This document shows positions 43,153-52,450 of a stretch of 64,000 nucleotides of DNA, one piece after another. The position numbers and the translations under genes were made by a program. This stretch comes from Dechloromonas sp. A34 (GTDB lineage Bacteria > Pseudomonadota > Gammaproteobacteria > Burkholderiales > Rhodocyclaceae). The notes under the pieces were generated by a model. That model was not told where the DNA came from. It did not search any database and saw only the letters and a list, made by a program, of their open reading frames with translations. Each line of letters starts with the position of its first letter. The first letter of the stretch is position 1. The stretch lies in assembly GCF_026261605.1 (NCBI RefSeq), contig NZ_CP102486.1:1860001-1924000 (forward strand), given 5' to 3'.

Positions 43153-45246
43153 TCAGCCCGGCGTGCCGTCCAGGGTACTGCGCACCATGCGCGCCAGTTC
43201 TTCGATGCGATAGGGCTTGCTGATCAGGTGGACGTCGGTCGCCAGGGCGTCCAGTTGCTGGATGGCGTTGCCGGTATAGCCTGAGGTATAGAGCACCTTG
43301 ATGTCGCGTCCGAGATCGCCCGCCGCGCTGGCCAGCTGCGGTCCGTTCAGGCCGCCGGGCAGCACGACATCGGTAAACAGCAGGTCGATCGCCGCTTCCT
43401 GCTTGAGCAGCGCCAGCGCGGCGCGGCCATCGGCCGCCTGATGGACCCGGTAGCCCAGGCCGGAGAGCAGGCGGCAGACCAGGGCGCGGACATCCTCTTC
43501 ATCCTCGACGACGAGGATGGATTCATGGCCGGTCGGTTGCGGCAGGCGCACGGCGGCAGCCTGCGCGGCCAGGGATTCGCCAGCGCCGTCGCAGGTCGGC
43601 AGGTAGATCTTGACCGTGGTGCCGTGGCCGACCTCGCTGTAGATCTTGAGATGGCCACCTGACTGCTTGACGAAGCCATAGACCATGGCGAGGCCCAGAC
43701 CGCTGCCCTTGCCGGTCTCCTTGGTGGTGAAGAAAGGTTCGAAGGCACGGAGCCGGACTTCCGGAGTCATGCCGCTGCCGGTATCCGAAACCGCGATCAG
43801 CACGTAGGGGCCGGGCCGGACGTCGGCCTCGAGCGAGGCGTAGTGCTCGTCGAGATAGGCGGCGGCGGTTTCGATGGTCAGCGTGCCCCATTGCCCCATG
43901 GCATCGCGGGCATTGACGGCGAGATTGAGCAATGCCGTCTCGAGCTGGGCGGGATCGGCCAGCGCTGCCGGCAGATCGTTGGGGGAGGTGGCATTGATCT
44001 GGATATGCTCGCCCAGCGTCCGCTTCAGCATGCCGGCCATGCCCTTGATCAGGTCGGTCACGGCGATCGGTGCCGCGGCCAGGCGCTGGCGGCGCGAGAA
44101 GGCGAGCAGCGTGCGGTTGAGGTCGGCGCCGCGCCGCGCCGCCTTGGTCGCCGCCTCGATCAGTTCGGGGGCGACCGGGTGGTCGTGCAGTTCGCTGGCG
44201 AGTATCTGCAGATTGCCGAGGACGACCGTCAGCAGGTTGTTGAAATCATGGGCGACGCCGCCGGTCAACTGGCCGACGGCTTCCATTTTCTGGGCCTGGT
44301 GCAGGGCCTGTTCGGCCTGCCGCTGTTCGGTGACGTCGGTCAGCATGGCGATGCAGCCGTCGATACGGCCCGCGGTGTCGCGGTGCGGCGAATAGCGCAC
44401 GCTCCAGCGTCGCAGTTCGCCACTGGAGGTTCGGTGCTCATGCTCGTGGCGCGTTGCCTGGCCTTTCAGGGCGCCCTCGATCTTGTCGCGGATTTCGCCA
44501 TAGATCGCGCGGCCGAAGATTTCCAGTACGCTGTGGCCGTCGATCTGCTCCGGCGGCAGGCCGACCCAGTCGGCAAAGGTCTGGTTGTGATAGAGGTAGA
44601 TCTGGCGTGCGTCGATGTAGGCCATGCCGGCCGGCATGTTGTCGGTGATCAGGCGGAGCTTGGCTTCGCTGGCGCGTAGGGCGTTTTCCGCCTGCTGGCG
44701 CTCATGGATTTCGGCTTGCAAGGCCTGATTGGCCTGCTCCAGCTCGGCCGTCCGCTCCTGAACGCGCAATTCGAGTTCGTCGCGGGCGGCGCGCAAGGCC
44801 TGTTGGGTGAGGTGGCGCTCGGAAATGTCGCGGATCGAGGCTGAGACTAGCACGCCGGCCGCGCTGCGTAACGGGCTGAGGCTGATCTCGACGGGGATCT
44901 CGCTGCCGTCCTTGCGGCGCCCTGTGAGGTCCATGCCGCTGCCCATCGGGCGGACGCCTGGAGTGTCCAGATAGCCGTTACGGTGCGCCAGGTGCCGCTC
45001 GCGCAGGTTTCCGGGGAGCAGGATTTCGACGGCCTGTCCGAGCAGTTCGGCCCGGTCGTAGCCGAAGAGCTGTTCGGTCTGTTTGTTGACCAGCACGATG
45101 CAACCGCTCTGGTCCACGACGACGACGGCATCGGGCGCCGTTTCGACCAGACCCCGGAACTTTTGTTCTCCTGCGCGGGCTTCCGCCAGTTCTTCGCGCA
45201 ATTGGTCGAGGCGGGCGGTCTGGCTGAAGGCGAGGACACTGCTCAT
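43153..45246 (-). CDS. PAS-PAS hybrid histidine kinase with REC domain
   Basis: A 697-aa cytoplasmic kinase: PAS 1 (~25-140, DAVVVVDQSGCIVLVNKQTEQLFG in part), a coiled coil (~150-195), PAS 2 (~200-310), HisKA with GGVAHDFNNLLTVVLGNL (phospho-His), HATPase with GKGSGLGLAMVYGF, and a C-terminal receiver (DLLFTDVVLPGG). No membrane segment. It overlaps the STAS gene by 4 bp and is the last gene of a three-gene operon headed by a REC-PP2C protein. Confidence 0.9.
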   Translation of the reverse strand: MSSVLAFSQTARLDQLREELAEARAGEQKFRGLVETAPDAVVVVDQSGCIVLVNKQTEQLFGYDRAELLGQAVEILLPGNLRERHLAHRNGYLDTPGVRPMGSGMDLTGRRKDGSEIPVEISLSPLRSAAGVLVSASIRDISERHLTQQALRAARDELELRVQERTAELEQANQALQAEIHERQQAENALRASEAKLRLITDNMPAGMAYIDARQIYLYHNQTFADWVGLPPEQIDGHSVLEIFGRAIYGEIRDKIEGALKGQATRHEHEHRTSSGELRRWSVRYSPHRDTAGRIDGCIAMLTDVTEQRQAEQALHQAQKMEAVGQLTGGVAHDFNNLLTVVLGNLQILASELHDHPVAPELIEAATKAARRGADLNRTLLAFSRRQRLAAAPIAVTDLIKGMAGMLKRTLGEHIQINATSPNDLPAALADPAQLETALLNLAVNARDAMGQWGTLTIETAAAYLDEHYASLEADVRPGPYVLIAVSDTGSGMTPEVRLRAFEPFFTTKETGKGSGLGLAMVYGFVKQSGGHLKIYSEVGHGTTVKIYLPTCDGAGESLAAQAAAVRLPQPTGHESILVVEDEEDVRALVCRLLSGLGYRVHQAADGRAALALLKQEAAIDLLFTDVVLPGGLNGPQLASAAGDLGRDIKVLYTSGYTGNAIQQLDALATDVHLISKPYRIEELARMVRSTLDGTPG

Positions 45247-45737
45247 GATTTACCCAGCTCCCTTTCAAAGGCTTCCACGACGTCCTGGAATTGCGCGCGA
45301 TTGGTGTCATTCATTTCGCTGAGCAGCCGGTGGGCATCGAGTACCGTCTGCGCCACTTCCTTCTCCGACGGATTGCCGGCTGCTAGCACGCTATCGGCGG
45401 CGAGATCGGGACGCTGCGCGCAGTGGATGAAAGCCGTATCCAGGCAGATGCTGCTCAGCACGGCATTGATATCCGGCTGCGACGAGAAGAGCAGGGGCCG
45501 GCTGCCGTCACGCCGGCGCAGGAAATTGGCGATCCGGGCGAGCAGGCCAAGGCCCGTGCTGTCGATCGATTCGGCGTCGCTCAGGTCGACGATGATGGTT
45601 TTCAGATCCTGGCGGGCGAACAGCGCGTCGAGGAAGCGATCAAGGGCGGGGGCGATGGTGTAGCGGATATCGCCCAGGAAGCGGATGACGACGGTGCCAT
45701 CCCGTTCCGCATGGTGGACATTGCCTTCGGCCATCAA
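45243..45737 (-). CDS. STAS-domain protein (anti-sigma-factor-antagonist-like)
   Basis: A 164-aa protein. The N-terminal ~100 residues look like a STAS domain of the anti-sigma-antagonist kind, with the phosphorylatable Ser in IDSTGLGLLARI. A ~60-residue helical extension follows (SEKEVAQTVLDAHRLLSEM). It sits between a REC-PP2C phosphatase and a hybrid kinase, overlapping both, so it is the likely phosphorylation target of the module. Resembles the Pseudomonas HsbA set-up. Confidence 0.85.
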   Translation of the reverse strand: MMAEGNVHHAERDGTVVIRFLGDIRYTIAPALDRFLDALFARQDLKTIIVDLSDAESIDSTGLGLLARIANFLRRRDGSRPLLFSSQPDINAVLSSICLDTAFIHCAQRPDLAADSVLAAGNPSEKEVAQTVLDAHRLLSEMNDTNRAQFQDVVEAFERELGKS

Positions 45738-46918
45738 TGCACCAGCCTTCTTAAGGAAAGGACGCTGATGTCGTCGGGCGGCGGCATGCCCTGATCCAGC
45801 TTGAGCGTTCTGGCCAGCGTGCTGGCATCCTGTTCGCTGCCACAGGCGAGGGCGTGCAGATAGTCCTGTTTTGCCGAGAGGCCGCTCTGGGGCAGGGTCT
45901 CCAGAATGCCGTCGGAGAACACCGAGATGCCGAATACATCAGGGATGTCCAGCGACTGCGTGCGGTACTCGGCGCTCTCGAACATGCCCACCGGCGGACT
46001 CTTGCCGCCGATGGCGCGGGTCGTCTCGCCGTCGTAGAGGATGGGGAAGGGGAACTGGCCGCCGTTGGCGAAATCGAGTCGCGCCTGGCGCGGGTTCAGT
46101 ACGCCGTAGAACATGGTCAGGTACTTGCCGTGGCCGCCGTCCAGGATGTCCCGATTCAGGCCGGCGAGCACCGCCGCCGGGTCGAGGATGGTGCGGTCGC
46201 CGTGTTGGCGATTGCGTTCGACGTAGCGCCCCATGTAGCTCTTGAGGAGCACCGTGATGAAGGCCGAGGAAACGCCATGGCCCGAGACGTCGGCCATGTA
46301 GAAGCCGAAATGCTCGTCGTCGATGTCGAAGTAGTCGACAAAGTCGCCGCTCAGAATGGCCGAGGTCTGCAGGTGGCGACTGCATTCGTAGCCGTCGCGG
46401 CCGCCGAATACGACATGCTCGTCGGGGAGCAGCCGGAACTGGATGTTGCGTCCGGCCGTCTCGTCTTCCTGCAATTTGCGCAGGCTGCGTTCGAGTTGGC
46501 CATTGACCAGTTCAAGATGCTCGCGGTAGCGCCGGTTTTCCGCCCGCAGCCGGGCGCGCTCAAGGGCCTTGCCGACGGCGTGTTCGAGGATGGCGAAATC
46601 CTCGATCGGCTTGGTCACGTAATCCCAGGCGCCCAGCTTGAGAGCCTGGATCGCATCGGCGAAGCCGCCCATGCCGGAAACCACGATGACTGGCGTTTCG
46701 GGAAAGTCCTGGGTCAGTACCGCCAGAACCTCCAGACCGTCCATCCCCGGCATCCGCAGGTCGCAGAGCACGAGAGCCGGATCGATATCGCGGCAGAGGT
46801 CAAGGCCGCTGCGACCATCCGCTGCGGTGAATACCGTGTAACCGAGCCGCTTGAGGTAAAACGCGAATAAGTCCCGAACCGCCGCTTCGTCGTCGATGAT
46901 CAGGATGTTTTCCGCCAT
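45734..46918 (-). CDS. Response regulator fused to PP2C (SpoIIE/RsbU-type) phosphatase
   Basis: A 394-aa protein: receiver domain (residues ~1-125, ILIIDDEAAVRDLF, phospho-Asp in LVLCDLRMPGMDGLEV), a coiled-coil linker (~130-180) and a PP2C-type SpoIIE phosphatase domain (GDFVDYFDIDDEHFGFYMADVSGHGVSSAF, read as two pieces) that carries metal-binding Asp residues. The start is the ATG at 46918 with AAAAGGGGAAAAA upstream; the frame upstream to 47083 is non-conserved. It should dephosphorylate the STAS partner encoded next. Confidence 0.9.
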   Translation of the reverse strand: MAENILIIDDEAAVRDLFAFYLKRLGYTVFTAADGRSGLDLCRDIDPALVLCDLRMPGMDGLEVLAVLTQDFPETPVIVVSGMGGFADAIQALKLGAWDYVTKPIEDFAILEHAVGKALERARLRAENRRYREHLELVNGQLERSLRKLQEDETAGRNIQFRLLPDEHVVFGGRDGYECSRHLQTSAILSGDFVDYFDIDDEHFGFYMADVSGHGVSSAFITVLLKSYMGRYVERNRQHGDRTILDPAAVLAGLNRDILDGGHGKYLTMFYGVLNPRQARLDFANGGQFPFPILYDGETTRAIGGKSPPVGMFESAEYRTQSLDIPDVFGISVFSDGILETLPQSGLSAKQDYLHALACGSEQDASTLARTLKLDQGMPPPDDISVLSLRRLVH

Positions 46919-47324
46919 TTTTTCCCCTTTTTTCGTATTCGGCGTTCGGCATGTTGCGACATTGGCGCTCGCACGCGCCGGTTCTACCGGCGCTGCCTGA
47001 TTCGTTTTTTCGCGAATACGGAGCTTCGACAGAGCGACACTCAAAAAGTTGCGAAGTCCGCGCGTGCCGCGTCGGCGAAGCATGCCCGGCCTGGTTGAGG
47101 GATAATCCGGCCTCGGGCCGGCGCATTGCTTTGGTGGGGGTTTTACTGCCTGGCGTAAAATAGCGCCGTGACACGATCTGAGTTCATCGCCCGCGACGGA
47201 CTGGCCGGAGCCTGAAGCCCGGGAATCATCGCGGGCACTGCGCTGGCGGGCAATTTACCAGCGGCGCGGAAAATCGTTCCGGCTGACGGCGGCCACACCA
47301 TCCGGGACCACTGATAAAGGCACC
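46919..47324. other. Intergenic region between the divergent PP2C operon and the J-domain cluster
   Basis: About 406 bp. I see no gene that I can support. A TTTTAC / GTAAAA inverted repeat (47141-47146, 47155-47160) may mark a promoter or operator. No sigma-32-like promoter was recognised. Confidence 0.5.
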
Positions 47325-47603
47325 ATGAAAGACTATTACGGATTGCTGGGCGTAGCGCCCGATGCGACCACGGAAATCATCAAGACCGCCTACCGCAAGA
47401 AGGCAGCCCAGTTTCACCCTGACCGCAATCCCGAGCCGGATGCGGCAGCCAAATTCAGGGCGGTGCAGGAGGCCTACGAAGTACTGGCCGACAGCGAGCG
47501 CCGCAAGGTTTACGACGATACCCGACGCACGAGTCTGATCGACGACCCGCTGGTCGTTGCCCGAGAAATCTGGTCGAGCTATTTGGGGAATATCCAGAAA
47601 TGA
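47325..47603 (+). CDS. Small J-domain protein
   Basis: A 92-aa protein that is little more than a J domain: [17 protein letters not shown], the HPD loop in [11 protein letters not shown], and the helix IV end [23 protein letters not shown] short tail follows. It should stimulate a DnaK ATPase, but lacks the Gly/Phe-rich and Cys-rich parts of DnaJ, so it is a specialised co-chaperone. Its stop overlaps the next start (ATGA), and it heads a run of four genes with unknown partners. Confidence 0.88.
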   Translation: MKDYYGLLGVAPDATTEIIKTAYRKKAAQFHPDRNPEPDAAAKFRAVQEAYEVLADSERRKVYDDTRRTSLIDDPLVVAREIWSSYLGNIQK

Positions 47604-48145
47604 AAAAGTCATACTATTTTGCCGAACTGGCGTCGTCCTACGATGCCGAGATACAGGATCTGCTTACCGACTCGGAAGGCAATCCGGCGCTCAAGGCCCG
47701 CCTGAAGGAGAAGCGCCAGGAACTGAAGGCGCTGTTGCCGATGATCGAGTTCTGCCCGGAGATGGTGGTGCCGGTGTTCTACGACGGCTTTTCCTTCACC
47801 AGCCCGAAGGCGGTGGCCGCCGCCGTGATGTGCGAGCCGGATGATGGCGATTTTCCAGGCTGGAATGAGTTCTCCGCGTTCGTCACGGTCGAGCCTTGGG
47901 CCGCCTCGTATCTGACGGCCGTGCTGGCCGAAAGCGCCGGCGAGGAATTCATGGTGACCGCGGCCTGCCTCGAGTTCATCCGCAAATTCGACAGTGCCGG
48001 CACCGCGCCGGCCGCCGAGGATAGTGAATCCCGGGGCGAGAAAAATGAGGACGATGACAATGATGGCGACGACGAGGACCGCGACCTGGCCGAGGCCGGC
48101 GACGACTGGCTGGGCGAGCAGGGCTTCGACTCGGTCAAGTCCTGA
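47600..48145 (+). CDS. Hypothetical protein with acidic tail (J-domain cluster)
   Basis: A 181-aa protein with no recognised domain. It begins [21 protein letters not shown], with a helical first ~60 residues, and ends in a very acidic tail ([16 protein letters not shown]). Coupled to the J-domain gene by a 4-bp overlap. It could be the client or adaptor of the co-chaperone; that is inference. Confidence 0.65.
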   Translation: MKKSYYFAELASSYDAEIQDLLTDSEGNPALKARLKEKRQELKALLPMIEFCPEMVVPVFYDGFSFTSPKAVAAAVMCEPDDGDFPGWNEFSAFVTVEPWAASYLTAVLAESAGEEFMVTAACLEFIRKFDSAGTAPAAEDSESRGEKNEDDDNDGDDEDRDLAEAGDDWLGEQGFDSVKS

Positions 48146-48203
48146 GCACCCCGAACCCGCCGCTCGCGGCAAGCAGAATTCGAAACATTCAATAAGGCAT
48201 TAG

Positions 48204-48959
48204 ATGAAACATCCCGTCGTACTCAAGACGTCTCAACTCATCCTGGCGGGTGATCTCAAGGGCGCAGAAATGGCTTTGGCCAACATTGCGGATACCGAGG
48301 GCGACGATGCCCTGGTCGAAGTTCTCGACCAGGTTGCGCCGAAAGACCTGCTGGCCGTGATGCGTGGCTTCGATGGCTCGCGGCAGTCGGTGGTCAACAT
48401 GGTCGTCACCCCGGACCAGTTTGCCCGGGCGGTGGTTCTCGAAGCCCGCTATCGCGACCATACGCATGCCGCCCTACGCGGGATGATGAATGCCATCATC
48501 TATCGCGACGAAGACATGGCGGCTGAGTATCTCGAAGCGATCGGCGAGATCGAAGGCGGCTACGAGGTGCTGGTCAATTATTTCGGCGAACGCGACGACG
48601 AATTGCTGGCCTTCGCGATGTCCGGCGAGTTCTTCGAGGACTTCAACGCCGAGCGCGGTCTCGAATCGCGCTCGATCTCCTGGCTCAACGAAAAAATCGA
48701 CGAGATCGATGAGGCGCTCCACGAAGGGAATTCGATCGCCAACTCGCGCCCGCGGGTGGCGCGTTCGGATGTCTCCGACCGCGACTGGATGGAAACGGCC
48801 TGGGTCCTGCGCTACGAGCTTTCGGACATTTTCGAACAGGTCGTGATCACCTTGCGTGATCGCCTGATGCACCGGGTCGAAGCGCTCGAGGAGGGCGAAG
48901 CGCAAGACGCCAAGCCCGCCCCGGCCGCTTCGTCCGAGGACGAAGAATCAGCGCTCTGA
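48204..48959 (+). CDS. Hypothetical helical protein (J-domain cluster)
   Basis: A 251-aa predicted helical protein with no recognised domain. It contains LKGAEMALANIADTEGDDALV, reminiscent of helical-repeat proteins, and an acidic end (EDEESAL). Starts with AAGGCATTAG upstream, 58 bp after the previous gene, and stops 12 bp before the next, so it is in the same operon. No catalytic motif seen. Confidence 0.65.
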   Translation: MKHPVVLKTSQLILAGDLKGAEMALANIADTEGDDALVEVLDQVAPKDLLAVMRGFDGSRQSVVNMVVTPDQFARAVVLEARYRDHTHAALRGMMNAIIYRDEDMAAEYLEAIGEIEGGYEVLVNYFGERDDELLAFAMSGEFFEDFNAERGLESRSISWLNEKIDEIDEALHEGNSIANSRPRVARSDVSDRDWMETAWVLRYELSDIFEQVVITLRDRLMHRVEALEEGEAQDAKPAPAASSEDEESAL

Positions 48960-48971
48960 GGGAGGCATCCA

Positions 48972-50213
48972 GTGAACAGTTCAGTTGCTGTCGTCGATGA
49001 TCGCCCATTTTTCGAAAAAGCCGTCCGCTATGGCCTTGAGCACGGGCTCCTGACCCGGGACAGCATCGCCAAAATGGAGGCCGACGCGCCGAAAGGAATC
49101 GTCCAGATTGCCGATCATTTCGGTACCGCCTATCTGCGGACCGATCTGGAAAGCGCGACGGTTCGCCTGACCAACCTGATCAGTCTTTATCTCGAAGACT
49201 TTGCCAACGGCGACCTGCGCAGTGCCGCCACCTCGCTGAGCGACAACAGCCTGCTCTCCCATTCGCGGGGCGGCTCCGAGATGCTCAAGCGGCTGCACGC
49301 GATGCCGGCCGATACCAGCCTGCATCAGCGCAAGGCCGATCCGCTGGCGCAGAAAATTTTCGTCAATGAGCGCAGCTTCGCTTTCCCGCTGACCGTTGCC
49401 CGCTACCGGGCGCAGGTCGGGCAGTGCCAGGCCAACCAGATGCGGATCGACTTTGCGCGCTGGCTGGCGCGGCGCCTGAATGCGACGCCCGAGGAGTGCG
49501 AGGATTTCAGCGCCGAGGAAGTCATCCGCTCGGCCATGCTGCTGCTCTTCGTCGGCGCCAAAACACTGGAAATGCCGTCGAAGACCCAGTTCGTCACCCT
49601 CGTCGAGACGCTCCGCAAGAAATCCTTCAAACCCAGCCCGGCCGCGCTCGACGCCTTTCTGCGCGAGGCACCGGAGACCTTCGCCGAGATGAGCAGGCAG
49701 GCGATGCAGGAATTCATCGCCAGCACCCTGCCGCGCCTCAAGTCGCCGGCCAAGTCGGCGGACGAGATTCTGCATGCCGAATCACAGGGCGCCTTCTTCG
49801 TGCGCGAAGCGAGCGAAGAAGATGTCGTTGCCTACGACAAACTCGTCGCCCGCGAATGGGTGCGCATCACCAAGGGCGATGCCGACGACCCGGCCGTACT
49901 GGCGACCCTGTTCCTGAACGTGGCGACGGGCCATCCGCCGAAAGCCGCCGCCTTGCTGAAGGACGCCAAGAGCATCATTGCCGCCTTCCGCAACCAGGGC
50001 TTCGACTCGAAAGCGGTGCTCGCCTTCGTCGACGAGCATGCCCCGTTCGAGCAGCGCGAAGACCTCAAGGCGATGTGGCTGCAGGATCTGCGCCCCGATG
50101 CCGAAATCCACCTCGCCGACAACGACCCGCAGATGCCAGATGCCTACATGGAACGGGCCTTGAAATACTTCAAGCAGAATTGCGTAGCCAACTGGAAGGG
50201 CAGCAGCCGCTAA
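48972..50213 (+). CDS. Hypothetical protein, 413 aa (J-domain cluster)
   Basis: The largest gene of the cluster, with a GTG start and a good RBS (GGGAGGC). Mostly helical; recognisable segments include FEKAVRYGLEHGLLTRDSIAKM and MRIDFARWLARRLNATPEECE, none tied to a known family. The end (YMERALKYFKQNCVANW) suggests helical hairpins. No signal peptide, so cytosolic. It may assemble with the two smaller unknown proteins. Confidence 0.65.
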   Translation: MNSSVAVVDDRPFFEKAVRYGLEHGLLTRDSIAKMEADAPKGIVQIADHFGTAYLRTDLESATVRLTNLISLYLEDFANGDLRSAATSLSDNSLLSHSRGGSEMLKRLHAMPADTSLHQRKADPLAQKIFVNERSFAFPLTVARYRAQVGQCQANQMRIDFARWLARRLNATPEECEDFSAEEVIRSAMLLLFVGAKTLEMPSKTQFVTLVETLRKKSFKPSPAALDAFLREAPETFAEMSRQAMQEFIASTLPRLKSPAKSADEILHAESQGAFFVREASEEDVVAYDKLVAREWVRITKGDADDPAVLATLFLNVATGHPPKAAALLKDAKSIIAAFRNQGFDSKAVLAFVDEHAPFEQREDLKAMWLQDLRPDAEIHLADNDPQMPDAYMERALKYFKQNCVANWKGSSR

Positions 50214-50393
50214 TCGCCCCTCGATTCTTATTAGCTTGAGCGCCTGATTTCGTCGGTTATGACCGGCCGAAATTACCTTCTTGAGCAGCCCCGTTTAATT
50301 GGCGTTTGAGTGCCGGTTGGGGGCGTCCGGTTTGCTGTTTGCATATGTCCGAAATCCGGGGCGAAACAATCTTCAAATATTCTGAAACCGGAT

Positions 50394-50870
50394 TTATTTT
50401 TTCCACTTCGCCCATGGGTCTGAATCCGGATTAACAGAGGTCCTTCGATTATCCGATACTCTTTTATCCGGGTTGGAACGACGGCCGGCATCCGCGTCCC
50501 ACATAGCCACTTTCTTGGCCCGCTTTTCGCGTAACCTTTCAGCGTCGTCGAGACTCAATTCAGCTGGCTCACCCGGCGTTTGATCCTGTGGAATAACGCG
50601 ATCCCTGGGCGGAAATTCAAATTGCTCGGCAGATGCTCGAGGTAAATTTTTAAATTGATATAAATAAAATGCTTCGACTTTCTCGCGCGCCCAATCTGTT
50701 TTTTTAAGAAACTTTACGCTGGAATCAATGCTTGGATTGTTATTGAAACAATTGATATTCAAATAGGCGAATAGAATCTCAAAACCGTAGTGGTTGACTA
50801 TTTCAGTTAACAAGTTTTTTAAACTAACGCCGTGCAGAGGGTTGTTTTTGTAATCTATCTCAACATTCAT
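50394..50870 (-). CDS. VF530/DUF2132-family DNA-binding-type protein
   Basis: A 158-aa protein. The N-terminal ~70 residues match the VF530 pattern: [20 protein letters not shown], then [18 protein letters not shown] and [16 protein letters not shown] basic/acidic low-complexity tail ending DPWAKWKK follows. VF530 proteins are small and thought to bind nucleic acid; function open. The gene is AT-richer than its neighbours, with a 16-bp palindrome 60 bp upstream, which suggests recent transfer. Confidence 0.8.
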   Translation of the reverse strand: MNVEIDYKNNPLHGVSLKNLLTEIVNHYGFEILFAYLNINCFNNNPSIDSSVKFLKKTDWAREKVEAFYLYQFKNLPRASAEQFEFPPRDRVIPQDQTPGEPAELSLDDAERLREKRAKKVAMWDADAGRRSNPDKRVSDNRRTSVNPDSDPWAKWKK

Positions 50871-50930
50871 GGCAAGGCTCGGATAAGTAGTGGATCGGCC
50901 ATTATACCTGTCGCAGCATAGAGAAAAGCA

Positions 50931-50946
50931 GCGTCATATATGACGC
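50931..50946. promoter_or_regulatory. 16-bp perfect palindrome upstream of the VF530 gene
   Basis: GCGTCATATATGACGC, ~60 bp before the VF530-type start on the opposite strand. TGATATATCA (50966-50975) is a second short palindrome close by. Both look like dimer operators. Their protein is unknown. Confidence 0.5.
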
Positions 50947-51150
50947 CATTGTTATTGAATTAAACTGATATATCACCTGCTTCATTGATTGGCTACCTGA
51001 CCAATCTATACGCTGTGAAGCTCGGCATCGAACAATGCGAACTGGCTATCACTTGCTCATATTGCCAACATCTCCTTTCAGCGCTGCCTAAAGCTCCTCG
51101 ACGAATCGGTTACCATGGGTTTGGCGCAATTGTCCCAACGAGGAAACTAG

Positions 51151-51477
51151 ATGGACTTACAAAACCGATTCAATGATGAAGAACTTGAAAGAATCGTCGA
51201 GGAGGCTGCAATTTACATGTGTGCTTGCCCTGGGCAGGTGGCCGACCAAATTAGGCAATTGCGGCAAGTAATTCGCTACCAACGCGACTGTTTGACTGAA
51301 GGAAAGACGCCAAGTTTAGTACATCACACCATTGAGGTTAGGTCACGAGAAGCGCATGCAGTTATGGAAGACTGCCTTGACCAGGTGCTTGAAATTGAGG
51401 GGTGGGATAGGGCGACGCTGAAAATGCCAGAGGGGCTCCGAAAAATTCGTGGCGAGCTTATCGAGAACGGTAACTAA
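51151..51477 (+). CDS. Hypothetical protein, 108 aa
   Basis: GAGGAAACTAG precedes the ATG. The sequence (MDLQNRFNDEELERIVEEAA and VADQIRQLRQVIRYQRDCL) is helical and acidic with several Cys, and matches no family that I recognise. It lies in the AT-richer patch with the VF530 gene. Confidence 0.55.
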   Translation: MDLQNRFNDEELERIVEEAAIYMCACPGQVADQIRQLRQVIRYQRDCLTEGKTPSLVHHTIEVRSREAHAVMEDCLDQVLEIEGWDRATLKMPEGLRKIRGELIENGN

Positions 51478-51682
51478 GCTCTGCAAGCTGTATGCCCTTC
51501 GTTTTGTGAATTGCTAATTCGGCCAGTTAAAAAGGTCCAGCCATGTCTAACTTTGCGGTCGATGTAGGCAGCACTACGACAGGTAGGGCTTGGTCGCCAG
51601 CCTGCCGCCTTCAGCGAACTGGCTCATGCCGGCGGTGTTGGGCGTAAGCGTGTTCCAGCGACTGGCCGATAGCGTGTGCCAG

Positions 51683-52258
51683 TCAGCACATTTTTGTCTC
51701 ACCGGTGCAGAACCGTGACGGCAGCGGCCGCTGGTGATCGACCCAGATCAGCTTGTCGGTGGCAAAGCCAAGCGCGCGCGCCTGACTGAGCAGTTGCTCG
51801 CGGATCTCGGCCGGCAGCGTCTTGTCACGGGCGAGAATCCACAAATAATCACGGTCTGGCCCGGCGACGAGCGACCAGCGATAGTTCTGCTGATCGAGCG
51901 CAATCACGTGATAGCCGCCGTAGAACGGCCCGAAGAACGACACCTTCAGCGACGCGGTATGGCTGTCACCGATGAACAGGGCGCGGCCGATCGCCTCCTT
52001 CCACGCCTGACGCTGCGTGTCGTAACCTCGGTTGATGACCTTGACGCTGCCGTCGTCCTGGAGCAGGTAAGTGGCATTGACGTCGCTCATGCCGCGTTCG
52101 AAAGAATGGTCGAGCCGGGCGATTTCATACCACTGCCCGAGGTAGCGACTGATGTCGAACGATGTCACCGGCTGGAGACCGTCGGGAGGCGCGGTCGTGC
52201 AAGCAGCGAGGCTCAGGGCAAAGAACAGAGTGACGATGACAGAGCGGATGGACGACAT
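51683..52258 (-). CDS. blc: Lipocalin, bacterial Blc type
   Basis: A 191-aa outer-membrane lipoprotein. The signal ends with lipobox LAAC (SLAACTTAP). The lipocalin motifs GQWYEIARLDHSFERG and the YHVIALDQQNYRWSLVAGPDRDYLWIL strand pair, read in part, are present, with two C-terminal Cys (RFCTGETKMC). Blc binds lipids and is linked to envelope stress. Single gene. The preceding 205 bp hold no gene. Confidence 0.92.
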   Translation of the reverse strand: MSSIRSVIVTLFFALSLAACTTAPPDGLQPVTSFDISRYLGQWYEIARLDHSFERGMSDVNATYLLQDDGSVKVINRGYDTQRQAWKEAIGRALFIGDSHTASLKVSFFGPFYGGYHVIALDQQNYRWSLVAGPDRDYLWILARDKTLPAEIREQLLSQARALGFATDKLIWVDHQRPLPSRFCTGETKMC

Positions 52259-52450
52259 GGACAGGCTTTCGGGAGGTATTTCGGGGAAGCTACCAGAATG
52301 GACTGCTTATCGGCGAGTTGCGTAAACCCGCCAGCGTGTTCCGTAGCGGCTCTTCTTGGCCGGATCTCCCTGATGGCAACTGTATTGCCAATGTGCAGAG
52401 TGCTCAGCTCAAGTTATATTCCGCAGTCCGCCAACCGCCGTCGCGAACGC

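Noticed and set aside
51478..51682. Possible gene fragment before the lipocalin gene
   Set aside because: No frame carries a recognisable motif or start signal.
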